A model generated the notes under the pieces. It was not told the DNA's origin, made no database searches, and was given only the letters and a program-made list of their open reading frames with translations. From an uncultured Oscillospiraceae bacterium (lineage in GTDB: Bacteria > Bacillota > Clostridia > Oscillospirales > Oscillospiraceae), in NCBI GenBank assembly GCA_910587255.1, contig CAJUKT010000043.1:1-21125 (forward strand): a stretch of DNA of 21,125 nucleotides, in the 5' to 3' direction. A program made the position numbers and the translations under genes. Below are positions 1 to 8,621 of the stretch, in pieces. The first letter of the stretch is position 1, and every line of letters begins with the position of its first letter.

Positions 1-620
1 GGTAATCCTAATTATGGCGGCGCAGGTATTGGCGGCAGTACCACCAGTTCTGGAAATGGCGGCAACAGCGGCACCATCGAGATTTACGGCGGCACGATCA
101 CCGCCAACAGCGGCGCAGGGAACCTCACTGGCGCGGGTATTGGCGGCGGTGCCGGCGATAATGGCGGCGGTGCCGGCAGCAATATCACCATCTATGGCGG
201 CAGCGTCACAGCGGCGTCCACTGGCACACGATTAGGCGGCGCAGGGATCGGTGGCGGTGGCAGCAACAAAGACGGCGGTACCGGAGAAAATATCAATATT
301 TATGGCGGTACGGTAAATGCCACAGGCGGCAATCTCGGCGCAGGCATTGGCGGCGGTGGTAGCAGCGCCATTGATGACTCCAGCCACAAATCCGGCGATG
401 GCGCCGTCACCATCAGCGGCGGCATCGTGACCGCTGTGGGAGGCACCAATGCCGCGGGCATTGGCGGCGGCGGTGGGTACTATTCCAGCTACACATGGGG
501 GGGCATGACTTACGGTAGCGGTTGTACCGGCGGCACCGGCAGCGTCACCATTACCGGCGGCATTGTGGATGCCAAAGGCGGCGCGGGGAACTCCAGCGGC
601 GATTACGCAGGTGCTCCCAT
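1..620 (+). repeat. Tandem glycine-rich repeats within the surface protein gene
   Basis: About five to six units of roughly 25-37 codons recur, each with a GAGIGGG-like core and a short strand such as ITIYGG, IEIYGG, INIYGG or VTISGG, followed by VTA, VNA or VDA. They are in frame and diverged, so they are protein repeats rather than a DNA repeat array. Such arrays can change copy number by slippage or recombination. Confidence 0.8.
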
Positions 621-3600
621 CGGCAACGGCGGGAACACAACCGCGACGGCGACCGTCAGCAAAACCAACGCCATCGTGTTTGAGAACGGCGCGGGTACTG
701 TCTGCGGCGATGTGACCCTTGACGGGAGCTATACTGTCCCTGGGGATTATACGCTGAACATCCCCGCCGGGGCCAGCCTGTCCGGGAGCGGCACATTAAG
801 CGGCGGCAATGCGTTCACCACCGAAAATCTGACGGAGGATATGATCTCTGTCCCCACTAACCTCTATTATAACGGGGAGGACAGGACGGCGGATATTACA
901 ACCGAGCTGTCCGGCGAGCTGGACAAAGGCATTACGATTTGCGGCCAGACCTTTACGGTCAGCGGCTGGACATTGGCGGTTGCAAAGACAGACGACCTGA
1001 CCTATACCGCCACTTATACAAACAACAACGATAATACAAATACGTTCACGAAAACCATCACGCTGCAACAGTCCGGCACAGACTTGACTGACGGCAAGGT
1101 AAAAACCTACAAAGACGGCGCGGAGTGCAGCGACTTCACCGCCAGCGACACGATCAAGGTGATTGCCACGCCCACCGCTACCGGGAAGGCCCCGGACAAC
1201 TCCGCCATGTTCGCGGCCAGCTTCACCGCGCCGGGCGCGGGCCAAATGGCGGTATTTGTGGGTGACACGCAGGTGTCCGAGCCTGTGGACGCGGTGGACG
1301 GCACCTACACCATGGAGGTCAGCGCCTCGGTTGTGCTGCTTGCCGCGGGAGGCCCGGGTACGGAAATCTCCCTCACCGCGAAATTCGTTGGGAATGACAA
1401 TATGGCGGACGGCCAAGGAACGGCGACGGTCAGCATCTCCGCCGTGGCAAAGGCGGAGCGGGGCGGCACGCTGCTTGGCTACTATGGCGAAAGCGGCCTG
1501 GACGCTGCCTTCGTGAACAGCGGCAACGCCGGGGCCACTTTCACCCTGCTGGCGAACGTGGAGCGGACGAGCATTCTCAGCATCTCTATCAGCTGCACCC
1601 TGGACCTGAACGGGAAAACCATCCACAGCACGGGCCAGTATGAATCCGTACTCAGCATATCCAGCGGTGCCACTGTGACCATCCGGGGCGATGGAACGGT
1701 CACCTCTGAACATGGCAACGGCCTTTCTGTGAGCGGAACCGCCACACTGGAGGGCGGGAACTTCATCAGCGGGGCGGCGGACTACGGCGGGGTAAATGTC
1801 AGAGGCAAACTGATTGTCACCGGCAAGAACGTGGTCATGAGGAATACCGGCAACGGAAATGGGTTATCAGTCAATTCCGGCACCGGGGCCACAGCCCAGC
1901 TTTCCGCCGGGACCTACGGGGGCGGAACGGCGGCGATTGAGATATACCAAAGTACCAGCACCCTTGCCGGTCTGCTGAACCAGGAAGGCACCTCCCGAGT
2001 CGCCTTTTATAAGGATAACACAACACTGGTCACAGAGGGGCTGGACGGGCAAGCCCTGCCCAGCGGCAGTTACACGGTGAAGGCGTGTACCCACATATTC
2101 GGCAGCTCCCCGACCTGTCTCGCCTGCGGAGAACAGGCCGTGGCCCGCGTGACCATCGGTGATGCCGTCACCCACTACGGGGACCTCCCCAGCGCCTGGG
2201 CAGCCGTCCAGGGCCAGACCGCCGACTTGTATCTGCTGAAAAGCGTGGACGCGGCGGGTGTGGGCACCAGGGGTCGTTTGGACTTGGCATCCGGCAGCGT
2301 GACGCTGGGTATGGCGGATGGGGTGGTTCTCTCCGGCAGTAGCAACCAAGTTATCAAAATGATAGGCGGGGAGCTGACCCTCAACAGTGGAACAATCCGG
2401 AATAATGGTACTACTACTATACCTACTGGACTACAGGTAAGTGACGGAACGCTGCGCGTCAGCGGCGGTACGGTGGAAGCAAACTGGGCGGTATACATAA
2501 ACGGCGGTCATGCTGAGATCACCGGCGGGACCTTTACCGCCACCGGCAATTATAGCGTCGGGCTTCGAAAAGATGAAGGCACGGTAAAGATCAGCGGCGG
2601 CCAGTTCTCCGGCAGTTTATATGCGGTTTATAACAGTAATGGCACCCTGGCCGACCTGTTGGCGGAGGACTATGCCTTCAAACAGGGTGGCGCATGGGTG
2701 ACGGACACCAGCGGAGATTCGCTTACCGGAACCGTCACGGCAGAACCGGCCCCGGTGAAGATCACCGCGCAGCCAGTGAATACGTCCCAGCGTTATGGGG
2801 ATATGGATGCCCTGTCCATCGAAACAAGCCCGGGGCAGGATGAATTGGTGACCTACCAATGGTATGTTGTCAAAGCCAGCGGCGCGGAAGCGGTCAGCGG
2901 TAAAATTGCGCCGGTTTTCTCTCCAAGCGAGAATCAGCGCCTTGACGTGGGGAGCTATCAATACTTCTGCGAAGTGACCAAAGACAGCTACACCCTGCGC
3001 AGCAATACGGTGACGTTTACGGTCACGCCCAGGCAGGTAGACCCGTCCATCACGGGGGACGCCACCAAGGCCTATGACGGCACAACGGACGTTGCCTCCG
3101 GTCAGTTGTCCATCACCCTGACGGGCGTTCTGGAGGGGGACACTGTGACCGCTACGGCCAGTTACGCCTATGACAATGCCAATGCGGGAGAGAACAAGAC
3201 CATTACCGCCAGCGGCATCACCCTGGAGGGTGGCAGCAAGGACAACTATACATTGTCCAGCACCACCGCCACCACAACGGGGACGATCACGAAGTCCCAG
3301 CCCACCATTGCCTTTGCCGACGGCTATAACCCCAGCAAGGATTATGACGGCCAGACGATCCCCAATCCCACGGCGGACGATCTGACCATCACCGGCGCGA
3401 ATTTCAGCGATGTGACCTTTGCATGGAGCGCCACGCCCAGGGACGCGGGGACGTACACCCTCACCGCCAACATTAAGGAAACGCCGAATACGGCGGCGGC
3501 AAGTACCTCTCCGCTGACAGTGACCATCAACAAGGCGACCCTGACCGCCACCGGCGCGACAGTGGCATCCAAGACCTACGATACCACCAAGACTGCCACT

Positions 3601-6321
3601 GTGTCCGGCGTGACCTTCACCGGACTGGTGAACGGCGAAACGCTGGCCCTCGGCCAGGACTACGCCGCCGCTGGCAGCTATGATGACCCGAATGCTGGGG
3701 AAAATAAGTCTGCTACCATCCTCGTAGAGCTAAAAAGCAGTGCCAAGGCAAACAATTACAATCTCACCAACAGCTCGGTAAATGCCACCGGCACGATTAC
3801 CAAGGCCAGCAGCTCCATCACTACCGCTCCCTCCGCCACCGGGATCACCTACGGGCAGGCGTTGAGCGCCAGCACCCTGACGGGCGGCACAGGCAGCGTT
3901 CCGGGAGCGTTCGCCTGGACAGACAGCACCGCCAAGCCCAACGCCGGGACAGCGCAATTTGAAGTGACGTTCACTCCGACAGACACGAATTACAACAGCA
4001 CAACCACCAATGTGTCCGTGACCGTTGCCAAGGCTACACCCACCCTTACCGCGCCCACGGCCACGGCCATCCAGTACGGCCAGAAGCTGACCGACAGCGC
4101 CTTAACGGGCGGCACAGCGACGAACCCCAACGGGAGCGCCGCCGTTGCCGGAACCTGGAGCTGGGCCAGCGGAAGCACCCGGCCCACGGCAACCGGGGCT
4201 TTCCCCGTGGCTTTTGTCCCCGGCGATACCGCAAACTACAACACCCCGGAGAATGTTGATACCAGCGTGACCGTGAACCCCGCCGCGCCGAAGCTCACCC
4301 TGACCGTCCCCGCTTATCAGGTTGCGGGGGGAGAAGTCACCGTGACCTGCAAGGTGGAGAACCCCCACGACGCGACCTTTAAGGAGGGCATCCCCGAAGC
4401 TGTCACACTAACCTATACCATCGGCGGCGAAACGAAACCTGTCGATACAGATGGCAAATTCACCATCCCAACGGGGACGGCAAAGGACACGGTTATCACC
4501 ATCACCGCCATCACCGCCGCTGTGGATGGTAAGTACACCGCCGCCACCAAGACGGCCACCGTAAGCGTCACCGACAAAATCCCCGTAGAGATCAACGGCA
4601 TCAGTGTGGCCGGACGAGTTTACAACGGCCAGCCGGTCAGCTATACCGGCACCCTGACAGTCAAAAAGCTGGACGGTACAGTTGTCACAGACGCACCGAT
4701 CACCTACACATGGAGCAGCGGCGTGGCCCCCGTCAATGCAGGGGACTACTCGCTGGTGATCGCTGTGGGCGGCGACAAATACATTGGCAGTACAACGGTG
4801 GACTTCACCATCGGCAAGGCCAGCGTCACCATCACAGCGGCCAGCAAGTCCGCTGTGGTGGGAAGTACGAAGCCGGAGCTGACCTATACCGTGGCTGGGC
4901 TGGCAAACGGGGACACGCTGGCCACCGTTCCCACCCTGACCTGTGACGCGGATATGAACACAGTAGGCAGTTATCCCATAACCGCCAGCGGCGCGGCTGT
5001 CCCCAACACCAGCAACTATAACCCGGAGATCACCTATGTGGCGGGCACCTTGACCGTAACGGCCAAGCCCTCCAACAACGGCGGCGGCAACAACTATACA
5101 CCATCTACCCCCAGCAGCCCCACCGTCACCGTTCCCGTGTCCGGCGACAAAAGCACCGTCCATGTCAGCGCCAGTGTGTCCGGCACCACCGCCACAGTGA
5201 GCAAGATCGACACCTCACAAATCGAGAATGTCATCGGGGACAACGGGCAGGCCAGCATGGTGGAGATCGACTTTACTGGCCTGGGCAAGACCATCGACAC
5301 GGTGAAGCTGCCCGCCGCCGCCATCAAGTATATTGCGGCAAAGGCGCAGAACGAGGAAGTCGGGGGCCTGACGGTCAAGCTCCCGGAGGCTGAAATCTCC
5401 TTTGACGCCAATGCCCTCTCCGCGATCCAGGCCCAGGCAGGCAGTCAAATCACCCTGACCGTCACCCCGGCCAAGCCCGCCGACCTCAACAGCAGGCAGA
5501 AAGAGGCCGTGGGCAGCGCCCCGGTATTCGATCTGACACTGCGGAGCAGCAGCGGGGCCATCACCGACTTCCGGGGCGGCTATGCCACCGTGTCCCTGCC
5601 GTACACCCTGGCGGCGGGACAGAACCCCTCCGGCGTGGTGGTGTACTATCTGGACAGCACCGGCAATATCACCCCCTGCGCCACCATGTACGATGTTCGG
5701 AGCAAGTCCGCCATCTTTACCACCGGCCATCTGTCCTTGTACTTTGTGGGCTATGACCCCGCGGCGGTATGGGTGAACCCGTTCTCTGATGTGGCCGAGG
5801 GCGCATGGTACTATGACGCGGTACGGTATGCCAGCGAGAACGGCTTGATGGGCGGCTACGGCAACGGGAGGTTTGGCCCCAACGATAATCTTTCCCGCGC
5901 CCAATTTGCCCAAATTCTCTTTAACAAAGAGGGCAGGCCGGTGGTCAATTACCTGCTGCAATATGGCGATGTAGCGACCGGCGCATGGTACACCGAGGCG
6001 ATCCGCTGGGCTACCAGCCAGGGCGTCGTGGGCGGCTACGGGAACGGGATGTTCGGCCCCAACGACAACATCACCCGTGAGCAGTTGGCCGTCATGCTCT
6101 GGCGGTACGCCGGAAGCCCCGCCGCCACAGACAAGGAACTGCATTTCACCGACGCGGACAAGGCCAGCGGCTACGCGCTGGAGGCCCTGCGCTGGGCCGT
6201 GGAGAACGGCATTTTGAACGGCTACGGCGATGGGCGGCTCGGCCCCCAGGGGCAGGCGACACGGGCGCAGGTGGCGCAAATGCTGAAAAACTTTATTGAA
6301 GGTCAGGAAGCAAATACTTGA
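1..6321 (+). CDS. Large SLH-domain surface protein, 5' end outside window
   Basis: The frame is open from base 1, giving 2106 residues in the window. The GTG at 427 is internal, not a start. Residues 1 to about 210 are tandem glycine-rich units (GAGIGGG followed by an I-x-I-x-GG strand), typical of beta-helix or adhesin repeats. A mixed beta region follows. From about residue 1010 to 1420 come YDG/MBG-like repeats (AYDGTTDV, SKTYDTTK, YNLTNS, ITYGQALS), usual in bacterial surface proteins. A Gly/Asn/Pro/Ser-rich linker lies near 5070-5130. Three SLH domains end the protein (about 5770-5940, 5950-6120, 6130-6310), each with FSDV- or YGDV-like openings and GGYGNGxFGPNxxxxRxQ cores. SLH domains bind pyruvylated secondary cell-wall polymer, so the protein is probably displayed on the envelope. 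The signal peptide would be upstream. Adhesion is only an inference. It lies beside an integrative-element end and may be cargo of that element. Confidence 0.9.
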   Translation, partial: GNPNYGGAGIGGSTTSSGNGGNSGTIEIYGGTITANSGAGNLTGAGIGGGAGDNGGGAGSNITIYGGSVTAASTGTRLGGAGIGGGGSNKDGGTGENINIYGGTVNATGGNLGAGIGGGGSSAIDDSSHKSGDGAVTISGGIVTAVGGTNAAGIGGGGGYYSSYTWGGMTYGSGCTGGTGSVTITGGIVDAKGGAGNSSGDYAGAPIGNGGNTTATATVSKTNAIVFENGAGTVCGDVTLDGSYTVPGDYTLNIPAGASLSGSGTLSGGNAFTTENLTEDMISVPTNLYYNGEDRTADITTELSGELDKGITICGQTFTVSGWTLAVAKTDDLTYTATYTNNNDNTNTFTKTITLQQSGTDLTDGKVKTYKDGAECSDFTASDTIKVIATPTATGKAPDNSAMFAASFTAPGAGQMAVFVGDTQVSEPVDAVDGTYTMEVSASVVLLAAGGPGTEISLTAKFVGNDNMADGQGTATVSISAVAKAERGGTLLGYYGESGLDAAFVNSGNAGATFTLLANVERTSILSISISCTLDLNGKTIHSTGQYESVLSISSGATVTIRGDGTVTSEHGNGLSVSGTATLEGGNFISGAADYGGVNVRGKLIVTGKNVVMRNTGNGNGLSVNSGTGATAQLSAGTYGGGTAAIEIYQSTSTLAGLLNQEGTSRVAFYKDNTTLVTEGLDGQALPSGSYTVKACTHIFGSSPTCLACGEQAVARVTIGDAVTHYGDLPSAWAAVQGQTADLYLLKSVDAAGVGTRGRLDLASGSVTLGMADGVVLSGSSNQVIKMIGGELTLNSGTIRNNGTTTIPTGLQVSDGTLRVSGGTVEANWAVYINGGHAEITGGTFTATGNYSVGLRKDEGTVKISGGQFSGSLYAVYNSNGTLADLLAEDYAFKQGGAWVTDTSGDSLTGTVTAEPAPVKITAQPVNTSQRYGDMDALSIETSPGQDELVTYQWYVVKASGAEAVSGKIAPVFSPSENQRLDVGSYQYFCEVTKDSYTLRSNTVTFTVTPRQVDPSITGDATKAYDGTTDVASGQLSITLTGVLEGDTVTATASYAYDNANAGENKTITASGITLEGGSKDNYTLSSTTATTTGTITKSQPTIAFADGYNPSKDYDGQTIPNPTADDLTITGANFSDVTFAWSATPRDAGTYTLTANIKETPNTAAASTSPLTVTINKATLTATGATVASKTYDTTKTATVSGVTFTGLVNGETLALGQDYAAAGSYDDPNAGENKSATILVELKSSAKANNYNLTNSSVNATGTITKASSSITTAPSATGITYGQALSASTLTGGTGSVPGAFAWTDSTAKPNAGTAQFEVTFTPTDTNYNSTTTNVSVTVAKATPTLTAPTATAIQYGQKLTDSALTGGTATNPNGSAAVAGTWSWASGSTRPTATGAFPVAFVPGDTANYNTPENVDTSVTVNPAAPKLTLTVPAYQVAGGEVTVTCKVENPHDATFKEGIPEAVTLTYTIGGETKPVDTDGKFTIPTGTAKDTVITITAITAAVDGKYTAATKTATVSVTDKIPVEINGISVAGRVYNGQPVSYTGTLTVKKLDGTVVTDAPITYTWSSGVAPVNAGDYSLVIAVGGDKYIGSTTVDFTIGKASVTITAASKSAVVGSTKPELTYTVAGLANGDTLATVPTLTCDADMNTVGSYPITASGAAVPNTSNYNPEITYVAGTLTVTAKPSNNGGGNNYTPSTPSSPTVTVPVSGDKSTVHVSASVSGTTATVSKIDTSQIENVIGDNGQASMVEIDFTGLGKTIDTVKLPAAAIKYIAAKAQNEEVGGLTVKLPEAEISFDANALSAIQAQAGSQITLTVTPAKPADLNSRQKEAVGSAPVFDLTLRSSSGAITDFRGGYATVSLPYTLAAGQNPSGVVVYYLDSTGNITPCATMYDVRSKSAIFTTGHLSLYFVGYDPAAVWVNPFSDVAEGAWYYDAVRYASENGLMGGYGNGRFGPNDNLSRAQFAQILFNKEGRPVVNYLLQYGDVATGAWYTEAIRWATSQGVVGGYGNGMFGPNDNITREQLAVMLWRYAGSPAATDKELHFTDADKASGYALEALRWAVENGILNGYGDGRLGPQGQATRAQVAQMLKNFIEGQEANT

Positions 6322-6512
6322 ATCCTTTTCACCGCTGACGCTTTGTATTGCACAAGTGGGCTGTAATCAGTCCACTAATCTGCACCGCTGGAACCTCCAA
6401 TGAATCGGCCTTGTTTATTGGCCCGCAGAAAAGCACAAAGCGAATAGCACCACGAAAAATTTTAATAGCATCCACATTTTTCTGCTGTTTGAATCCGGTG
6501 TATCAAGCTGCG

Positions 6513-6557
6513 AAAGGCGGAGAGGGAGAGAAATCCCTCGCCGCCTTTTCTTTTTTT
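6513..6557 (+). terminator. Intrinsic terminator downstream of the surface protein
   Basis: A 15-bp stem with one mismatch (6513-6527 with 6534-6548) and a 6-nt loop is followed by a run of T through 6557. It is a classic Rho-independent terminator, about 190 bp after the SLH gene stop. Confidence 0.85.
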
Positions 6558-6661
6558 ATGCCTTTTAGCAGGAGAAACCACCATTAAAGGGTCAAATTAT
6601 GCGGATTAAGCCCGCAAAATGGCGAGGGGAACGTCCCCCACCGCCACATATTTTCCAAAAA

Positions 6662-6698
6662 GCGCGGACAACCTCGTTGTTGTCTGCGCGTCTTTTTT
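6662..6698 (+). terminator. Second intrinsic terminator
   Basis: An 11-bp stem with one G-T wobble (6662-6672 with 6679-6689) and loop CTCGTT is followed by GTC and six T residues. Together with the terminator at 6513 it would isolate the downstream element genes from upstream transcription. Confidence 0.8.
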
Positions 6699-6704
6699 CT
6701 CTCG

Positions 6705-6758
6705 ACAGCTTTCTACAAAATTCACTGTCATATTATAGGGAACTTTGTAGAAAGCTGT
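6705..6758. repeat. Perfect 15-bp inverted repeat, possible protein-binding site
   Basis: The arm at 6705-6719 (ACAGCTTTCTACAAA) is the exact reverse complement of 6744-6758, with an AT-rich 24-nt spacer containing TATTAT. It could be a regulator or recombinase binding site, or a hairpin in RNA. There is no T-run, so it is not a terminator. In the 6322-6903 gap I see no credible gene, only this repeat, two terminators and the hairpin at 6858. Confidence 0.6.
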
Positions 6759-6857
6759 TGAATTATGTCTGCGAGATATTTACTAAAGAGGCCAAAACGG
6801 TAGCCCATCGAAAAAAATTTTATTTTGCCGTGGATTGGCCCCGGTGCCGTGGCCCGC

Positions 6858-6894
6858 CCTCCGATTTGAATTTCCAAAAAATTCAGATCGGAGG
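6858..6894 (+). promoter_or_regulatory. Hairpin sequestering the ribosome binding site of the sigma-like gene
   Basis: Bases 6858-6873 pair with 6879-6894 in a 16-bp stem with a single T-G wobble and a 5-nt loop. The 3' arm ends in GGAGG (6890-6894), the Shine-Dalgarno sequence nine bases before the TTG start at 6904. The whole ribosome binding site would be double-stranded in the mRNA, so translation should be low unless the stem is opened by a protein, another RNA, a coupled ribosome or heat. The pairing is seen directly; the regulation is inferred. Confidence 0.65.
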
Positions 6895-6903
6895 TAGCAG
6901 ACC

Positions 6904-7401
6904 TTGAAAAACTATCGCAAAAGCGATTATGCCCTGAACAAGTTCAGCGAGGGCATTGTATATCAGTTTTCCGACCGAACCCTGGAAATCTCTTTGGAGG
7001 ATTTTCTGCGGGACAACCCCGGCAAGACAGAAGCGGATTTTCTGGCCCTGAAAGCCGTGTCCGACGAGATTTACTTGGAGCAGGCACGTCTTGAAACGGC
7101 CCAGGGGAATAAGACGTTTTCTATGACCGGGCTGGAGGACGCCATAGCCCATCCCGCCCCATCCCTGGACGACAGCTACATTATGTCCGATGACCGCCGC
7201 CGCGTCAAACTTGCAGTGGACAAGCTGTTCAGGTGCGGCAGGTTGACGGTAAAGCAGAAAGAACGCTTTGTCAGGCACTTCTTCGCTGGGGTGTCCCTGC
7301 GGAAGATTGCCAGTGACGAGGGGGTGCATTTCACATCGGTGGACGAGAGCATCCGCCAAGCGGTAGATAAGCTCCGTACATACTTCAAAGAAATCAGGTG
7401 A
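6904..7401 (+). CDS. Sigma-70-like regulatory protein of an integrative element
   Basis: This 165-residue protein starts at TTG (MKNYRKSDYAL). TTG is chosen because GGAGG at 6890-6894 is correctly spaced and no ATG fits the conserved N-terminus. The C-terminal third (LTVKQKERFVRHFFAGVSLRKIASDEGVHFTSVDESIRQAVDKLR) resembles sigma-70 region 4, a helix-turn-helix that contacts -35 DNA. The N-terminus (KSDYALNKFSEGIVYQF, LRDNPGKTEADFLALK) is the pattern I know from sigma-like proteins next to excision genes in clostridial Tn916/Tn1549-type elements. No obvious sigma region 2 is present, so it may be an activator rather than a full sigma factor. It probably controls element excision or transfer genes. 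A strong hairpin covers its ribosome binding site. Confidence 0.8.
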   Translation: MKNYRKSDYALNKFSEGIVYQFSDRTLEISLEDFLRDNPGKTEADFLALKAVSDEIYLEQARLETAQGNKTFSMTGLEDAIAHPAPSLDDSYIMSDDRRRVKLAVDKLFRCGRLTVKQKERFVRHFFAGVSLRKIASDEGVHFTSVDESIRQAVDKLRTYFKEIR

Positions 7402-7406
7402 TTTTG

Positions 7407-7436
7407 GGGAGGGCCGTCAGCGTTGACGGCCCTCCC
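7407..7436 (+). terminator. Terminator-like hairpin after the sigma-like gene
   Basis: A perfect 13-bp GC-rich stem (7407-7419 with 7424-7436) with loop GCGT starts five bases after the stop codon. Only a short ATTTAT follows, so the T-tract is weak, but position and stability favour termination or mRNA end protection. Confidence 0.65.
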
Positions 7437-7440
7437 ATTT

Positions 7441-8072
7441 ATCCGCTGAAAAAATATTTTGAAAATTTTTTATTTTCTACCCCTACACCCCCCTGTTTTG
7501 AGTGCATTAGGTGAAGGGCGATGGAAAGTCCTTCACCTGTTCCTCGTTTATGCGGCGAATGGGTTTGATCTTTGAAAACTTCATACCCATTCATCAAGTA
7601 CATTCCTATTGCCGCAAGCCACTTTTGCCGCCGCGCCAGGATGTGCCGGACAGGACAGCGGGATGCCACATTATCATTTCGTCCACGGTCTGTTATCCGG
7701 CACGGAGCGAGTACCAGCGGCCATGAAATACCGGGCGGCTCCCGGTACGGCCACGACCGGCAATAGGGCCAACGATACTCCTGTTCAGTCACAGTCCGAG
7801 CGTGAAAGTGTTTCCAGCACTATGCCGTCGCAGGCAATGAGAGCAGCCGCATGAGAACCATGCGGGGGTGAAATTCCCGTGGAGCTGGTTGCCGCCAGCC
7901 GCTTGATGACTTCCCACAGCGGGCCGGGGTGTCGCGGACAAATAGGCTTGCTTTCATATAAGCCGGACAGCGGGACAGGTTTATGGAAACGGGAGCGTTT
8001 ATGCTCCGCCAACCTTGATATGTCACGCTGTCCGGCTCCTACATAGGCGGCGCGGGCCGTCTAATTTTTACA
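7441..8072 (+). ncRNA. Hairpin-rich non-coding region, candidate structured RNA or long leader
   Basis: There is no credible gene between the sigma-like gene and the PemK-like gene. The stretch carries many stem-loops: 7509-7517 with 7530-7538 (9 bp, perfect); 7729-7735 with 7741-7747 inside GGCC/GGCC arms (7719-7722, 7749-7752); 7847-7853 with 7859-7865; 7884-7888 with 7895-7899; and 7961-7972 with 8026-8037 (12 bp, perfect) enclosing 7992-7997 with 8002-8007. The 9-mer GCCGGACAG occurs at 7645 and 7962 and inverted at 8028. This density suggests a folded RNA, a cis-regulatory leader of the PemK-xis transcript, or binding sites for the excision complex. I do not match it to a named RNA family. 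The strand is assumed from the downstream genes. Confidence 0.4.
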
Positions 8073-8087
8073 GGGAGGTCAAACACC

Positions 8088-8621
8088 ATGAGCAGGACAT
8101 ATTTACGCGGCGACTTATATTACGCCGAACTGGGCCACGGGATCGGCTCGGAGCAGAAGGGCACCCGGCCCGTCGTTATCATTCAGAATAACGTGGGCAA
8201 CAAGTACAGCCCCACCGTCATTATCGCCGCCGTCACCAGCAAGGCCAATGTCAAGGCCAAGCTGCCCACCCACTACCATCTGGACGCCGGGAACGGGCTG
8301 GCACAGCCCTCTCTTGTCCTTTTGGAGCAAATTCGCACCATAGACAAGCAGCGGTTGTCCGGCTACATCGGCAGACTGGACGAGAAACATATCCGGGGCA
8401 TCAACCATGCCCTGGCGGTCAGCATCGGCCTGATCGAACCCGTACCCCCGAAGCTGACCCTCTGCTTATGCGGCGCTTGTGCTGACGCTTTTCGCGGCAC
8501 AGGCGCTTTTGCTTTGCGGGAGGCTGTGCCGGGACAGGCTGAAAAGGAAGTCTGCGTCTACTGCGGCCAGCGCCCCGGTATGGAATATGTGGTCACGCCG
8601 AAAGGAGGGGCGCGGGTATGA
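8088..8621 (+). CDS. PemK/MazF-family toxin-like protein with C-terminal cysteine cluster
   Basis: This 177-residue protein starts at ATG 8088 with GGGAGG at 8073-8078. Residues 1-118 carry the PemK/MazF endoribonuclease fold signature: RGDLYYAEL, GSEQKGTRPVVIIQN, PTVIIAAVTSK, KLPTHY and LVLLEQIRTIDKQRL. R27 and T50 match the positions of the Arg and Thr catalytic residues of Gram-positive MazF, so the core looks intact. Residues 126-159 add C-x-C-x2-C and C-x2-C, likely a zinc ribbon, which is not part of ordinary MazF of about 115 residues. No antitoxin gene precedes it, only the hairpin-rich region. Its stop overlaps the xis start (ATGA), suggesting co-expression with excision. The role could be element maintenance, RNA cleavage tied to excision, or a nucleic-acid-binding regulator built on the toxin fold. 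Confidence 0.85.
   Translation: MSRTYLRGDLYYAELGHGIGSEQKGTRPVVIIQNNVGNKYSPTVIIAAVTSKANVKAKLPTHYHLDAGNGLAQPSLVLLEQIRTIDKQRLSGYIGRLDEKHIRGINHALAVSIGLIEPVPPKLTLCLCGACADAFRGTGAFALREAVPGQAEKEVCVYCGQRPGMEYVVTPKGGARV

Noticed and set aside
1..620. Possible CRISPR or DNA satellite from regular repeats
   Set aside because: The repeats are diverged, in frame and encode glycine-rich protein units; there are no identical repeats with unique spacers.
796..1713. 305-codon minus-strand frame, and similar frames at 4408-5163 and 5215-6279
   Set aside because: All lie opposite the continuous surface-protein gene and show no domains or start signals.
6599..6907. 102-codon frame before the sigma-like gene
   Set aside because: It runs through an intrinsic terminator, a 15-bp inverted repeat and the RBS hairpin, and has no ribosome binding site.
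7572..7854. Small overlapping frames in the hairpin-rich region
   Set aside because: Several frames are open at once because of GC bias; none has a good ribosome binding site or recognisable sequence.
7856..7890. 35-nt hairpin resembling group II intron domain V in length and loop
   Set aside because: It lacks the 5' AGC triad and the characteristic bulge, no intron-encoded protein is present, and other domains are not visible.
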